Of a DNA stretch of 64,000 nucleotides, positions 55,502 through 64,000 are shown in pieces (within the stretch, counting starts at the first letter, position 1; the number at the start of each line of letters is the position of its first letter). This stretch comes from an uncultured Dehalococcoidia bacterium. GTDB lineage: Bacteria; Chloroflexota; Dehalococcoidia; Lucifugimonadales; Lucifugimonadaceae. The position numbers and the translations under genes are program-made. The stretch covers positions 930,001-994,000 of the forward strand of contig OY282385.1 in the NCBI GenBank assembly GCA_958295935.1, written 5' to 3'. Below the pieces are notes generated by a model. That model worked only from the letters and a program-made list of their open reading frames with translations. It had not been told where the DNA came from and did no database searches.

Positions 55502-56926
55502 ATGTCAGACCGAGGAGACCGGCCCAACTTTCTGGTGTTCATGTCGGATGAACACGGCCCCATGTTCAGCAGCGCTTACGGCCACCCCCTTGTAAAGACC
55601 CCGAACATGGACCGCCTCGCCGAGCGCGGCACGACTTTCGAGAATGGCTATTGCAACTCTCCGTTGTGCACCCCGTCCCGGCTGTCGTTCATGACCGGCA
55701 AGTACGTAAGCCACTGCCAGGGGTGGGACAACTCCACGCCGTTGTACGTGGGAAGGGTGACGTGGGCGTGGCTGCTGAAGTCGCTGGGTTACGACACGGC
55801 GTTGAACGGCAAGATGCACATGATGGGGCCGAGGCCGCTCAATGGGTTCGACGAGCAGCTGAGCCGCGATCCCCACGCTGAGAACGCGCACGAGATCATC
55901 CGGTGGAAGGATGGAGTGGGTCCAGGCGTGACGCCGTGGCCGGACGTGGTGGAGGCGGGCGCGGGCAGAAGCAGCGTAATCGACCACGACGAGGCTGTGG
56001 AATCCGCGGCCCATGAGTATCTGCGCGACGACGCCAGAAGGGAGCGTCCGTGGGCGATGGTGTGCGGGTTCATATCGCCGCACTTCCCGCTGAAGGTTCC
56101 AGAGCCGTACTTTTCGACGTACTACCCGGATAACGTGGACCTGCCCAACAATCCGCCGGGCCACCTCGACAACCTGCCTCCCGCTGCGGCCAGGTTGCAG
56201 CGCTACACCGGTACCGGCGGGCCGTATACGGAGGACCAACTGCTGAGGGCGCGCGCCGCGTACTACGGCATGATCACCTGCCTGGACGAGAAGTATGGGC
56301 GGATCCTCGATACGCTGGAGCAGACCGGTCAGGCGGATAACACGGTGATAGTGCACACGTCGGACCATGGAGAGATGGCCGGCGAGCATGGATTGTGGCG
56401 CAAGATGTGCTTCTACGAGCAGTCTGCCCGCGTGCCTCTTCAGATCTCATGGCCCGGCCGTTTACCGGAAGGACGCTGGGAGAAAGGCGCGACCTCCAAC
56501 GTGGACATCGTGGCGACAATGATGGACGTCGCGGGCATCGATCCTGGAGAGTGGAACATGGACGGTTCCAGCCTGCTGCCCTACCTGGCGGACGAGAGCG
56601 CGGGCTGGAAGGACGAGGCCTTCTGCGAGCACTTGGCGCACGGGACGGAAGGCCCGCGCGCGATGCTGCGCCAAGGCGATTGGAAACTGTCTTACACCCA
56701 CTTGGAAACTCCGGAGCTGGAGCTTTACGACCTGGCCCGCGATCCTGGGGAGTTCGAGAACCTGGCAGGGCAGCCGGAGACTATGGCGATTCAGGAACGG
56801 CTGCTTGGCCGCATCCGAGAGTTGTGGCCGAACCCGGACAGGCTGGCCGGCGACGTCAGGGAAAGCCAGGAAGAGCGCTACCTGCTTCGGCAGTTGACTG
56901 GCACGGGAGAGGGCCGCCTGTTCTGA
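55502..56926 (+). CDS. Sulfatase / phosphonate hydrolase family enzyme
   Basis: A 474-residue alkaline phosphatase superfamily hydrolase. The start FLVFMSDEHGPMFSS gives metal-binding acidic residues; NSPLCTPSRLSFMTGKY holds the CxPSR sulfatase signature, whose Cys is oxidised to formylglycine by a maturase not in this window; HTSDHGEMAGEHGLW supplies the later metal site. Similar enzymes include choline sulfatase and phosphonate monoester hydrolase. No signal peptide is evident, so it is probably cytoplasmic. A good AGGAGGAG precedes the ATG. Substrate not given by context. Confidence 0.92.
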   Translation: MSDRGDRPNFLVFMSDEHGPMFSSAYGHPLVKTPNMDRLAERGTTFENGYCNSPLCTPSRLSFMTGKYVSHCQGWDNSTPLYVGRVTWAWLLKSLGYDTALNGKMHMMGPRPLNGFDEQLSRDPHAENAHEIIRWKDGVGPGVTPWPDVVEAGAGRSSVIDHDEAVESAAHEYLRDDARRERPWAMVCGFISPHFPLKVPEPYFSTYYPDNVDLPNNPPGHLDNLPPAAARLQRYTGTGGPYTEDQLLRARAAYYGMITCLDEKYGRILDTLEQTGQADNTVIVHTSDHGEMAGEHGLWRKMCFYEQSARVPLQISWPGRLPEGRWEKGATSNVDIVATMMDVAGIDPGEWNMDGSSLLPYLADESAGWKDEAFCEHLAHGTEGPRAMLRQGDWKLSYTHLETPELELYDLARDPGEFENLAGQPETMAIQERLLGRIRELWPNPDRLAGDVRESQEERYLLRQLTGTGEGRLF

Positions 56927-57338
56927 GAGTCGCAGGCGGTTGTGCATAGATCTCCGCCGGGCAGATGGGTATGGCAAAGAGCAGATATGACTAGGCTGGG
57001 GAAGAAGGAGAACCACCATGCGGCGGTGAGCCATTGCCGGCCCGCCTCCGTGATGCCCCGCCCTCTCGTACGTACAGGTCCAGGGGGGCCTGATACGATC
57101 CGGGAAACTCCAAAAGACGAAAATCTTGGCGGATGCGGGGGTCTTTGTGGATGCGAAAAGCCGCCGTATGATGAGACGTCTCAAGTCATCCAACCTTGGC
57201 AGGTACGCGCTTTGGCGCGGTCATGATACCCGCCCGATGCGTATTTTCCGGCGCCGTGACAGGCGCGGCGCAGGCTCTGGCGCGATGATGGCAACCGCCA
57301 TAATTGGCGCTGGCCTGCCGGTCAGGCGGGAAGAGTTG
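56927..57338. other. Intergenic region before tRNA-Leu
   Basis: About 410 bases between the sulfatase and tRNA-Leu(TAA) with no supported gene. Short frames here show no domain or codon pattern. The last part should hold the tRNA promoter, but no clear -35/-10 pair was picked out. I see nothing else of note. Confidence 0.5.
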
Positions 57339-57424
57339 GCCGGGGTGGCGGAATGGTATACGCAGCGGACTTAAAATCCGCCGCCCGCGAGGGCATGTGG
57401 GTTCAAATCCCACCCCCGGCACCA
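57339..57424 (+). tRNA. tRNA-Leu (anticodon TAA)
   Basis: Acceptor GCCGGGG pairs with CCCCGGC, anticodon arm GCGGA-CTTAAAA-TCCGC gives TAA, with a long class II variable arm (GCCCGCGAGGGC), T-arm TTCAAAT and encoded CCA. The methylase gene's cassette begins 37 bases later with a direct repeat, so this tRNA may mark an integration site. Confidence 0.96.
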
Positions 57425-57460
57425 CAATCAGGACTTCACCCGCTCCGCAGATACCGAACC

Positions 57461-57482
57461 ATGCACGGGCCGCCGCGATCAG
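57461..57482. repeat. Left direct repeat of the methylase cassette
   Basis: A 22-base sequence (ATGCACGGGCCGCCGCGATC plus AG) matching 60562-60583 with one change (G to A at base 7), with weaker similarity on both sides. It lies 37 bases after tRNA-Leu(TAA) and 30 bases before the methylase ATG. Confidence 0.7.
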
Positions 57483-57511
57483 CGCCGGCCGACAAGTTGC
57501 GACATGCGAGT

Positions 57512-60466
57512 ATGAAGGTAAATCCTGACGATGCTACCCTCGGCGCAGTTGAAGAGGGTCACGTGACGACTGCGCCGCACCGCATAGAGGAAAACGCCAA
57601 CAGCGCTTTGGGCGAGTTGCTGCGCGGGATGCTTTCAGGATGCTCGGTGTTGTGCGAGAGCACGCGCACGATACGAGGCCACCGGGCGCATCGAGCCGAC
57701 ATCCTGATCACCGGCAGAGGCCGCGCTCCGGTCGTCGTGGAGGCGGAGTACGAGCCGGGGGCCAGCGTGGAGGACGATGCGCGTTCGCGCCTTGGGCGTA
57801 AGCCGGTGGGCGAGCCGCGTCCCATCGAGTCCGCCATCGCATTGCGATACCCGCCGTCGATCGAGAGCGCGTACGACATTGCCGCTGCGGTCGCTGCGGC
57901 GCAGTTGTCCTACTGCGTGGCGTATGCCGACGGCAGCCGCTTTCCGGAGTCGGGTTGGCTGAGCGGCTCGGTTGCCGACCTGGCCGATCTGATCAGCCTG
58001 TCGGCGGTGCCTCAGAGCGCGGTGAACGCGGCGGCTGATGAGTTGGAGCGCGGGATCGACGATGCGCAGACGGTGCTGGAGGAGGTGGACAAACTGCGTC
58101 CGGGCATCACGTCGTCCATAGCCGGAACGCTGGGGATGAGCAACGTGCCCCAGACTCGGCGCATGGCCTGCGCGATCATGGCGAACGCCATAACGTTTCA
58201 TCAGCGCATCGCCGGTATGCATCAGGGCATAAAGCCGCTGCGCCAGGTGTGCGGGCCGGAAGTGCCCGATCCACAGGAAGAGACCCTGGCGGCCTGGGAA
58301 GGCATTCTGGCGATCAACTACTGGCCCATATTCGCTATCGCGAAGGACGTTCTGTCTCTGCTGACTCCCGGCTATGCGGCCGATGTTCTGGCCGCGCTGC
58401 GCGAGACCGCTCAGCGTATCGACGCCGCGGGCGTGAACAACGCCCACGACCTGACGGGGCGCATCTTCCAGCGTCTCATCTCGGACCGCAAGTACCTTGC
58501 TACCTTCTACACCCTGCCGCCCTCTGCGGCTCTGTTGGCGCGCCTTGCCGTTGCAAAGATGGAGGGGACGGACTGGTCGGACGCCGGGGCTATCGGCAAG
58601 CTGCGGATAGGCGACTTTGCGTGCGGCACGGGCGCGCTGCTGTCGGCGGTGTACGAGCAGATCGCGTCCCGCCACGAGCGCGCCGGGGGCGACCCCGCAT
58701 CGCTGCACCAGGTGATGATGGAGGATGCTCTGTACGGCTGCGACGTGATGCCGTCCGCCATTCACATCACCGGCTCCACGCTGTCCGGGGTGCGCCCCGA
58801 GGCCGGGTTCAACAGGTCTCGGCTGTACACGCTGGCCTATGGGAGACAGATCGACGGCAGCGTGAAGATAGGCTCGCTCGAACTTCTGCAATCCTCGGCC
58901 CTGCCCTCGCTCTTCAACACCAGCGATCCGGCTCTGCGCACCACCGGCGTGGGAGAAGAGACGGCGGCCTACGTGACTGCGGACATTCCCGATGGCGGTT
59001 TCGACCTGGTGATCATGAATCCCCCGTTTACCAGCGACACCAAACATTACGATGCGGCTTCGGGCGTTCTGGCCGCTGCCTTTGCGGCCTTCAACGCCAG
59101 CGTGGAAGAGCAGGACAAGATGGCAGCCCGTTTGCGCCAACGGGCAAGGGGCACCTGTTACCACGGCCATGCCGGGCTAGGTTCTGCCTTTGCCGCTCTC
59201 GCCGCCCGGAAGATTCGCCCCAACGGTATTATTGCGCTGGTTCTGCCCTTCACCGCAATCAACGGCGCATCCTGGGCCAAGTTTCGGGAACTGATCGCCA
59301 CTGAATACACGGACGTTACCATCGTCAGCATTGCCGCCAACGGCAAGGACATGTCTTTTTCGTCGGATACCGGGATTGCGGAATGTCTGGTAATCGCACG
59401 AAAGATTGCCAATGACAAACGGCCGAAACAACGGGCACAGTTCGTTTCATTGACCAAGCGTCCGGCGAACTTCGCGGCGGCGGCTGAGCTCAGTAAAGCA
59501 ATCTTGGCCGGTTTGCCTACGCGTCGACTTGAGGACGGGCCATACGGGGGTGTCCCCATCCGCTCTGGAGACGCTGCGGCTGGCGAGGCGCTGGAAGCTC
59601 CTCTTACACAGTACGAAAGCGGATGGGGCGCAGCGCGCATTCTAGACGCCGCCACCGCTCAGGTCGCACATTCACTGTCTTTGGGAAAGTTGTGGCTTCC
59701 CGCAGAGCCTGAAGCGCTTGACCTCCCCATAGCCCATCTGAACCAAGTGGGGCAACGCGGGCTGGACTCTCAGCTATTCATCAGCTCTTCCCATAACGGG
59801 CCTTTCATTCAGGGCCCGCGTTCTTCAACTGCGACCTATCCGTCTCTATGGAACCACAGCGCCAAGCGGGAAACCAGATTTGTGTGCGAGCCTGACTCTC
59901 AGTTGCGTGTGAAGCCTGGAATGGAGAGCAGGGCTGCCGAACTTTGGGAGACTGCCAGCCGCGCCCATCTGAATCGTGACTTCACCTTCGGTTCTCAGGC
60001 TCTTGCGGTTGCGTTCACTGATTTAGAGTCAGTTGGCGGACGTGTATGGCCTAACGTGATTTTCACGAATAAACAGTTCGATTACGCTTTTACGGCGTGG
60101 GGGAATAGCACGTTGGGCTTGCTGTGCTACTGGTGGCGATCCAGCCGGCAGCAATCGAGCAAGGCGGGTATGACGGTCCGTTCCGCGGAGTCCCTGTCGG
60201 TCCTGGACTTCCGTGCGCTTACCGACGAACAGTTGCTCATGGCCGAGTCGATATTCGATGAGTTCCGCGGCAGGGAGTTGAAGCCGGCATATCTTGCGGA
60301 CGCCGACCCGAACAGGGCGCTGTTGGACCGGCGAGTGGTGTGCGACCTGCTGGGTTTTGGAGAGGAGACGTACCGGGCCGTGCGGCGGTTGTCGGCCAAG
60401 TGGTGCGCCGAGCCGTCGGTGCACGGCGGCAAGACGCGGCCGCGGGGATCTAAGCTCATTATCTGA
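57512..60466 (+). CDS. Large N6-adenine DNA methylase, possible single-gene restriction-modification or defence protein
   Basis: A 984-residue protein from ATG 57512 (the open frame runs back into tRNA-Leu, but that part is not coding). Residues about 60-110 contain ADILI, then VVVEAEYEPGASVEDDARSR, a shape like a PD-(D/E)xK nuclease but with ExE in place of ExK. A helical region follows. SAM motif I is GDFACGTGALLSA (about residue 370), and the catalytic motif IV is NPPF (about residue 505), as in type I/IIG N6-adenine methylases. The C-terminal third would carry target recognition. No specificity or helicase gene adjoins. It is flanked by a direct repeat and lies beside a tRNA, so it looks acquired. 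The nuclease activity is uncertain. Confidence 0.85.
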   Translation: MKVNPDDATLGAVEEGHVTTAPHRIEENANSALGELLRGMLSGCSVLCESTRTIRGHRAHRADILITGRGRAPVVVEAEYEPGASVEDDARSRLGRKPVGEPRPIESAIALRYPPSIESAYDIAAAVAAAQLSYCVAYADGSRFPESGWLSGSVADLADLISLSAVPQSAVNAAADELERGIDDAQTVLEEVDKLRPGITSSIAGTLGMSNVPQTRRMACAIMANAITFHQRIAGMHQGIKPLRQVCGPEVPDPQEETLAAWEGILAINYWPIFAIAKDVLSLLTPGYAADVLAALRETAQRIDAAGVNNAHDLTGRIFQRLISDRKYLATFYTLPPSAALLARLAVAKMEGTDWSDAGAIGKLRIGDFACGTGALLSAVYEQIASRHERAGGDPASLHQVMMEDALYGCDVMPSAIHITGSTLSGVRPEAGFNRSRLYTLAYGRQIDGSVKIGSLELLQSSALPSLFNTSDPALRTTGVGEETAAYVTADIPDGGFDLVIMNPPFTSDTKHYDAASGVLAAAFAAFNASVEEQDKMAARLRQRARGTCYHGHAGLGSAFAALAARKIRPNGIIALVLPFTAINGASWAKFRELIATEYTDVTIVSIAANGKDMSFSSDTGIAECLVIARKIANDKRPKQRAQFVSLTKRPANFAAAAELSKAILAGLPTRRLEDGPYGGVPIRSGDAAAGEALEAPLTQYESGWGAARILDAATAQVAHSLSLGKLWLPAEPEALDLPIAHLNQVGQRGLDSQLFISSSHNGPFIQGPRSSTATYPSLWNHSAKRETRFVCEPDSQLRVKPGMESRAAELWETASRAHLNRDFTFGSQALAVAFTDLESVGGRVWPNVIFTNKQFDYAFTAWGNSTLGLLCYWWRSSRQQSSKAGMTVRSAESLSVLDFRALTDEQLLMAESIFDEFRGRELKPAYLADADPNRALLDRRVVCDLLGFGEETYRAVRRLSAKWCAEPSVHGGKTRPRGSKLII

Positions 60467-60561
60467 TCCGTTTAGCTCGGCAGGCATCTCGACCTGCCGC
60501 CATTCCTATGAAAAGCCGCCGGCACTCCGACACAGGGAAGGGATTGCAGACGACGCCGGCT

Positions 60562-60583
60562 ATGCACAGGCCGCCGCGATCAG
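60562..60583. repeat. Right direct repeat of the methylase cassette
   Basis: The 22-base partner of 57461-57482 (one mismatch), 95 bases after the methylase stop. Together the two define a segment of 3.1 kb. No integrase or transposase is inside the segment. Confidence 0.7.
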
Positions 60584-60671
60584 ACGCGGCCGGCTCTTTG
60601 GTGCGCTTCTGAACACGGCCTAGCGCCCTCGCGCGCGGGGATGGGGCGGCTAGCGCAGGGGGGTCTTGGGA

Positions 60672-63212
60672 TCAGGCCGGGCCGAGTTCGGCTATGGTGA
60701 CGCCGTTCCCGCCGTGCTCGCCTGAGGCCGGATGGAAGCCTGTGACGCCGTGGGAGGAGGCCAAGAGCTCTCTGACCGCCTCTCGCAGTGAACCTGTTCC
60801 GGCACCGTGGATGATTTTGCAACTGTCCACGCCGTCGAGCAGGCAGCGATCGATAAATCTGGGCAGTTCTTCCTGTACCTGCTGGACCCGGTATCCCCTG
60901 ACGTCGATGCTGCCCGAGTGGTAGGAAGTCTCCGCCGCGCTGACGGTGAAGGGCGATTCCCGCGGGGCGTCTCTGTTTTCCGCGTCCTGTACGAGCCGCA
61001 GCTGATTTTCGGAGAGGCGTATGCGTGCGTTGCCCATGCGCAGGTCTACTGCGCCGTCGACGTCGGGCCCGATCACCTCGGCCTCGACGTTAAGGCCCTT
61101 TATCTCGACGAGGTCGCCGGGGGCGAAGGGGCTTGCTGATTCCAACTTTGAGGGAGATGGGTGGGTAGAGGCGCTTTCCGACGTGTCCGCCGGGCTGGAT
61201 TGGGAGGCGGGGGGAGATTGTCCGGCCTGTGCGGCCTTCATCTTCCTGGCCTCGTCGATGCCGGCGATGGGAAACCAGGTGGGGTCGCTGACCTGGCGGC
61301 GTATGCGGCTAATGGCCTGCTGGGCCTCTCCGCGTCCGCTTCCTCTCTTTGCGTCCGCGAGGGTGCGCCGCAGTTCCTTTCGCACGGCGTCGGCTTCGCG
61401 GCGGAGTTGGGATCTGGTGCGCTCTACGATGTCTTCCTGGCGCCTTACGACTCTTGCCAGCCCTCTTTCCAGTTCGAGGCGCGCTGCCTCTGCGCCCGCC
61501 AGTTCCTCTTGGGCTTTGATAGCCGCCGTGCGCAGGGCGTTGCGCTCGGATTGGAGTTCATCGAGGAGGCGTTCGGCTGAGACGTGTGAGGCGTCGAGCA
61601 TAGAACGCGCCTTCCGGAGAATGTATTCAGGGAGTCCGAGCCTGGATGCAACGTTGAGCGCGTAACTTCGCCCGGGTATTCCGGTAACGAAGTGGTAGGT
61701 CGGCAACATGGTGGCAGGTTCGAGTTCGACGGATGCGTTGACCGCGCCTTCTACGGAGCTCGCGAACTCGGCGACCGCGCGATGGTGTGTGGTGATCGCG
61801 GTGGGAATGTTGCGGCCTATCAGGTAAGAGAGGATGGCCCGCGCAAGGGCGGATCCCTCGTCGGGGTCTGTGCCCGTGCCCAGCTCGTCGAGAAGGACGA
61901 GTGATCGGTGGTCTGCCTCGGCGACGATGCTGACGACGTTGCCCATGTGCGAGGAGAAGGTTGAGACCGACCGCTCGATGCTCTGCGCGTCTCCTATATC
62001 AGCGTAGACCCGATTGAATACGGAGAGGGCGGAACCTGGGGCCGCGGGTAGTTGCATGCCGGATTGGTGCATGAGGGCGAGCAGGCCGATGGTCTTTAGG
62101 GCTACGGTCTTTCCACCGGTGTTTGGGCCTGTTATCACGAGGCCGCGGAAGCCGGGGCCTATGGAAATGTTGACCGGTACCGCTTCCTGGCCGTCGAGCA
62201 GGGGGTGACGCGCGCCCAGCAGTCTCAGGGCCGTGTCGTCCCCGTCGTCCAGGGTCGAGACCCTCATGCCCCCCATGGAGGCGGCAAGCCGGGCGCGGGC
62301 CGTGATGAGATCCAACGCCGCGGCGGCTTCCAGGGCATGGAGTATCTCCTGCCTTCTTGCGCCTACTATCCTGGACAAGCGCCTCAGTACGCGCTCTTCT
62401 TCTCTCTGCGCCTCGGCTGCGGTCTCTCTCCATCTGTTGCATGGATCGACGGCTGCGAACGGCTCGACGAAGACTGTGGCGCCTGTGTTGGAGACGTCGT
62501 GGACGATGCCTGGCACGTCCTTGCGGCACTCTGACTTGACTTCCAGTACGAGGCGGTCGCCGCGTGCGGCTATGGCGGCCGACTGTATGGCGGCTCGTAT
62601 GGTGCGACGCGCGGTCATTCGTTCCAGCATTCCGGTGAGCTGGCGGTACGCGCGCGCGGCCTTTTTGCGCAGAGGGCCAAGACGAGGAGTACTGTCGTCC
62701 AGCACGTCCCCGCTATCGGCCAGAGATTGACGCAGTCGTTGGGTAACGTCTTGCAGGTCTGGGACGTCGCTCATCAGGGATTCGAGTATTTGGGTACGTC
62801 CACCCATGGAGTCCACAATCGACTTTGCAAGGCGAATGGACTCGATGAGATATACGATGCGCATGAGTTCGGCGCCGGCGAGCATTCCTCCAAGCGAGGC
62901 TCTCTGAAGCAGGGGTCTCGGATCCTCCGTGCCCCCGAGTCCTATGTCCCCAACGGAGTCGAGCATCAGGCGGGCTTCCCCGGTCTCCTTTTGCAGTCGC
63001 TCCACGTCTTCGGCTCGGCTCTGTGGAACCACTTCGAGGGCCATTTCCCTTGAGAGGAAGAAGCGGGTGTGAGCTGCTAGCCGTGCGGTGATGGCGGGGA
63101 ACTCAAGCAGTTCTCTGGCCAGTGTCTGCAAGTCGCGGGAGTACTCCGGCGCGTGGCCGTTTTCCTCTCCGCGATCTTGAGAGCCGCCCGACGGGGGGGT
63201 GCGCTGATCCAT
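60672..63212 (-). CDS. mutS2: MutS2 endonuclease/ATPase
   Basis: An 846-residue MutS2. The ATPase core has the P-loop GPNTGGKT, the YADIGDAQSIERSVSTFSSHM stretch and LLDELGTGTDPDEGSAL Walker B; a coiled-coil clamp of Glu/Arg-rich sequence follows (about residues 540-660); the C-terminal Smr nuclease domain shows DVRGYRVQQVQEELPRF and IIHGAGTGSLREAV. MutS2 lacks the mismatch-recognition domain and acts on branched DNA or stalled ribosomes. It is divergent from the alpha/beta hydrolase gene and stands alone. Confidence 0.95.
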   Translation of the reverse strand: MDQRTPPSGGSQDRGEENGHAPEYSRDLQTLARELLEFPAITARLAAHTRFFLSREMALEVVPQSRAEDVERLQKETGEARLMLDSVGDIGLGGTEDPRPLLQRASLGGMLAGAELMRIVYLIESIRLAKSIVDSMGGRTQILESLMSDVPDLQDVTQRLRQSLADSGDVLDDSTPRLGPLRKKAARAYRQLTGMLERMTARRTIRAAIQSAAIAARGDRLVLEVKSECRKDVPGIVHDVSNTGATVFVEPFAAVDPCNRWRETAAEAQREEERVLRRLSRIVGARRQEILHALEAAAALDLITARARLAASMGGMRVSTLDDGDDTALRLLGARHPLLDGQEAVPVNISIGPGFRGLVITGPNTGGKTVALKTIGLLALMHQSGMQLPAAPGSALSVFNRVYADIGDAQSIERSVSTFSSHMGNVVSIVAEADHRSLVLLDELGTGTDPDEGSALARAILSYLIGRNIPTAITTHHRAVAEFASSVEGAVNASVELEPATMLPTYHFVTGIPGRSYALNVASRLGLPEYILRKARSMLDASHVSAERLLDELQSERNALRTAAIKAQEELAGAEAARLELERGLARVVRRQEDIVERTRSQLRREADAVRKELRRTLADAKRGSGRGEAQQAISRIRRQVSDPTWFPIAGIDEARKMKAAQAGQSPPASQSSPADTSESASTHPSPSKLESASPFAPGDLVEIKGLNVEAEVIGPDVDGAVDLRMGNARIRLSENQLRLVQDAENRDAPRESPFTVSAAETSYHSGSIDVRGYRVQQVQEELPRFIDRCLLDGVDSCKIIHGAGTGSLREAVRELLASSHGVTGFHPASGEHGGNGVTIAELGPA

Positions 63213-63268
63213 AACGTTAGATTTTAGTGCCTGCCGAGGTGACGGCCGGTTGTATAGTGTTCTGCAAG

Positions 63269-64000
63269 ATGACTGTACTGCGTGCGAATACGCTGCGCCT
63301 CACGCCTGCGCAGTCTCGAATCCACCGTAGCATGGTGGATTTGCTGGCGTGCGCAGGGCTTGAATACAAGGGGGGCTACGTGGAGGCGGCCGGGCAGCGG
63401 CTGCACTATCTGGATTATGGGGAAGGGGAGCCGGTACTGCTTCTTCACGGAGGAGGCGCCGGAGGGCCGATCTGGTTCCGTCAGATAGCCGCCCTCAAAG
63501 AACGGTATCGAGTGCTGGTTCCGGACCACCCAATGTTCGGCCTGTCCAGCCAGTCGGAGATTCCACCGCCGCTGCGGTCGTTCTCAGTGAAGTACGTATC
63601 GGGATTTCTGGACGCGCTGGGGCTGGATAGGGTGCGCGTGGCCGGTCTGTCTCTGGGCGGATTCATCGCTCTCTGTATGGCCATCGAGCACCCTTCACGC
63701 ATAGAGCGCCTGGCGCTGCTGGACTCCGCGGGGTTGGGAACGGATTTGCCCTGGGTGTTTCGTCTTATAACTCTGCCGGTCCTTGGGTTCGTCCTACCGA
63801 GGCCGAGAAAGTTCATGCAAGACCGGTTCTTCGCGATGATGGAGTCGGCGCACCCCAACGGGCCGGGATCGGAGGAGTTCAAGCGCTACTCGTTCGAAAC
63901 GACCCGGAATGAGGGCCATCCGCGGGCCCTGCGGAAGAACACCCCTTCCTTTGCGACGCTTAGAGGTCAGCTTTCCATGCTGAGCGATGCGGAGTTGGGA
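63269..64000 (+). CDS. Alpha/beta hydrolase, 3' end cut off by the window
   Basis: The first 244 codons of an alpha/beta-fold hydrolase, still open at the window edge. VLLLHGGGAGGPIW gives the oxyanion region, PDHPMFGLSS the next loop and GLSLGGFIAL the nucleophile elbow (GxSxG). The catalytic acid and His would lie beyond the end. Members include haloalkane dehalogenases, lactonases and C-C hydrolases; the sequence does not decide among them. It is divergent from mutS2. ATG 63269 is the only good start. Confidence 0.82.
   Translation, partial: MTVLRANTLRLTPAQSRIHRSMVDLLACAGLEYKGGYVEAAGQRLHYLDYGEGEPVLLLHGGGAGGPIWFRQIAALKERYRVLVPDHPMFGLSSQSEIPPPLRSFSVKYVSGFLDALGLDRVRVAGLSLGGFIALCMAIEHPSRIERLALLDSAGLGTDLPWVFRLITLPVLGFVLPRPRKFMQDRFFAMMESAHPNGPGSEEFKRYSFETTRNEGHPRALRKNTPSFATLRGQLSMLSDAELG

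Noticed and set aside
57353-57511. Upstream extension of the methylase into tRNA-Leu
   Set aside because: The frame runs through a tRNA and a repeat; ATG 57512 is more likely.
57635-59170. A 511-codon antisense frame within the methylase gene
   Set aside because: It shows no domain, and GC-rich coding DNA commonly leaves such open antisense frames.

Overview
The window is about 64 kb of high-GC bacterial chromosome, densely packed with genes on both strands and read in short operons. No rRNA, CRISPR array, phage or transposase gene was seen. Gene content suggests a member of the Chloroflexota, most likely in or near the Dehalococcoidia/SAR202 group. The grounds are a MetF-MetV fusion beside a pterin methyltransferase, many small catabolic genes (amidohydrolase, sulfatase, crotonase, DHDPS-like) and a methylcitrate module beside Na+-decarboxylase subunits. 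That placement is inference from gene content, not from a marker tree.

Layout. 1-5.7 kb (minus): oadG-like, biotin carrier, oadB-like, a DHDPS-family aldolase, a TauE permease, prpB and prpC, a propionate/oxo-acid module lacking a carboxyltransferase alpha subunit. 6.2-13.8 kb (plus): a complete F-type ATP synthase operon (atpI-B-E-F-H-A-G-D-C) closed by a terminator. 13.8-20.3 kb: a CNNM/CorC-type protein, a divergent RecA, a LysR regulator, a crotonase, a small HAD protein and a YihY protein. 20.5-23.3 kb (minus): methyl-branch folate genes. 23.5-28.1 kb (plus): TrkH, three RCK/TrkA-type proteins, a Usp protein and prephenate dehydratase in one tight run. 28.2-36.3 kb (minus): two small membrane proteins, mutM, sigA, dnaG, dgt, plsC and cmk. 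36.5-44.6 kb: CvpA, HNH nuclease, holB, lysA, selD, mazG, a DUF1461 protein, an FmdB zinc ribbon and a HAD hydrolase. 44.9-48.3 kb (minus): two thioredoxin-fold lipoproteins and a rhodanese. 48.6-57.4 kb: 2-hydroxyacid dehydrogenase, amidohydrolase, amt-glnB, tRNA genes for Trp, Leu and Cys, quinone oxidoreductase, mtnP, sulfatase and a second tRNA-Leu. 57.5-60.5 kb: a large N6-adenine methylase gene flanked by direct repeats. 60.7-64 kb: mutS2 and a truncated alpha/beta hydrolase.

The most notable result is two genes whose reading frames run through an in-frame UGA exactly at the catalytic cysteine position: selD (UGA at 40828-40830) and a two-domain rhodanese (UGA at 47551-47553, minus strand). 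Each UGA is followed at bacterial-SECIS distance by a hairpin that can display GG in its apical loop. Both are best read as selenoproteins, so the organism should decode selenocysteine, although selA, selB and selC are not in this window.

Other points of interest are a family of short intergenic elements whose ends supply the stop codons of neighbouring genes, the direct-repeat-flanked methylase cassette beside a tRNA gene, two structured 5' leaders (one with mutually exclusive stems), an unusual insertion in ATP synthase subunit a, and a RecA with substitutions in its most conserved motifs.
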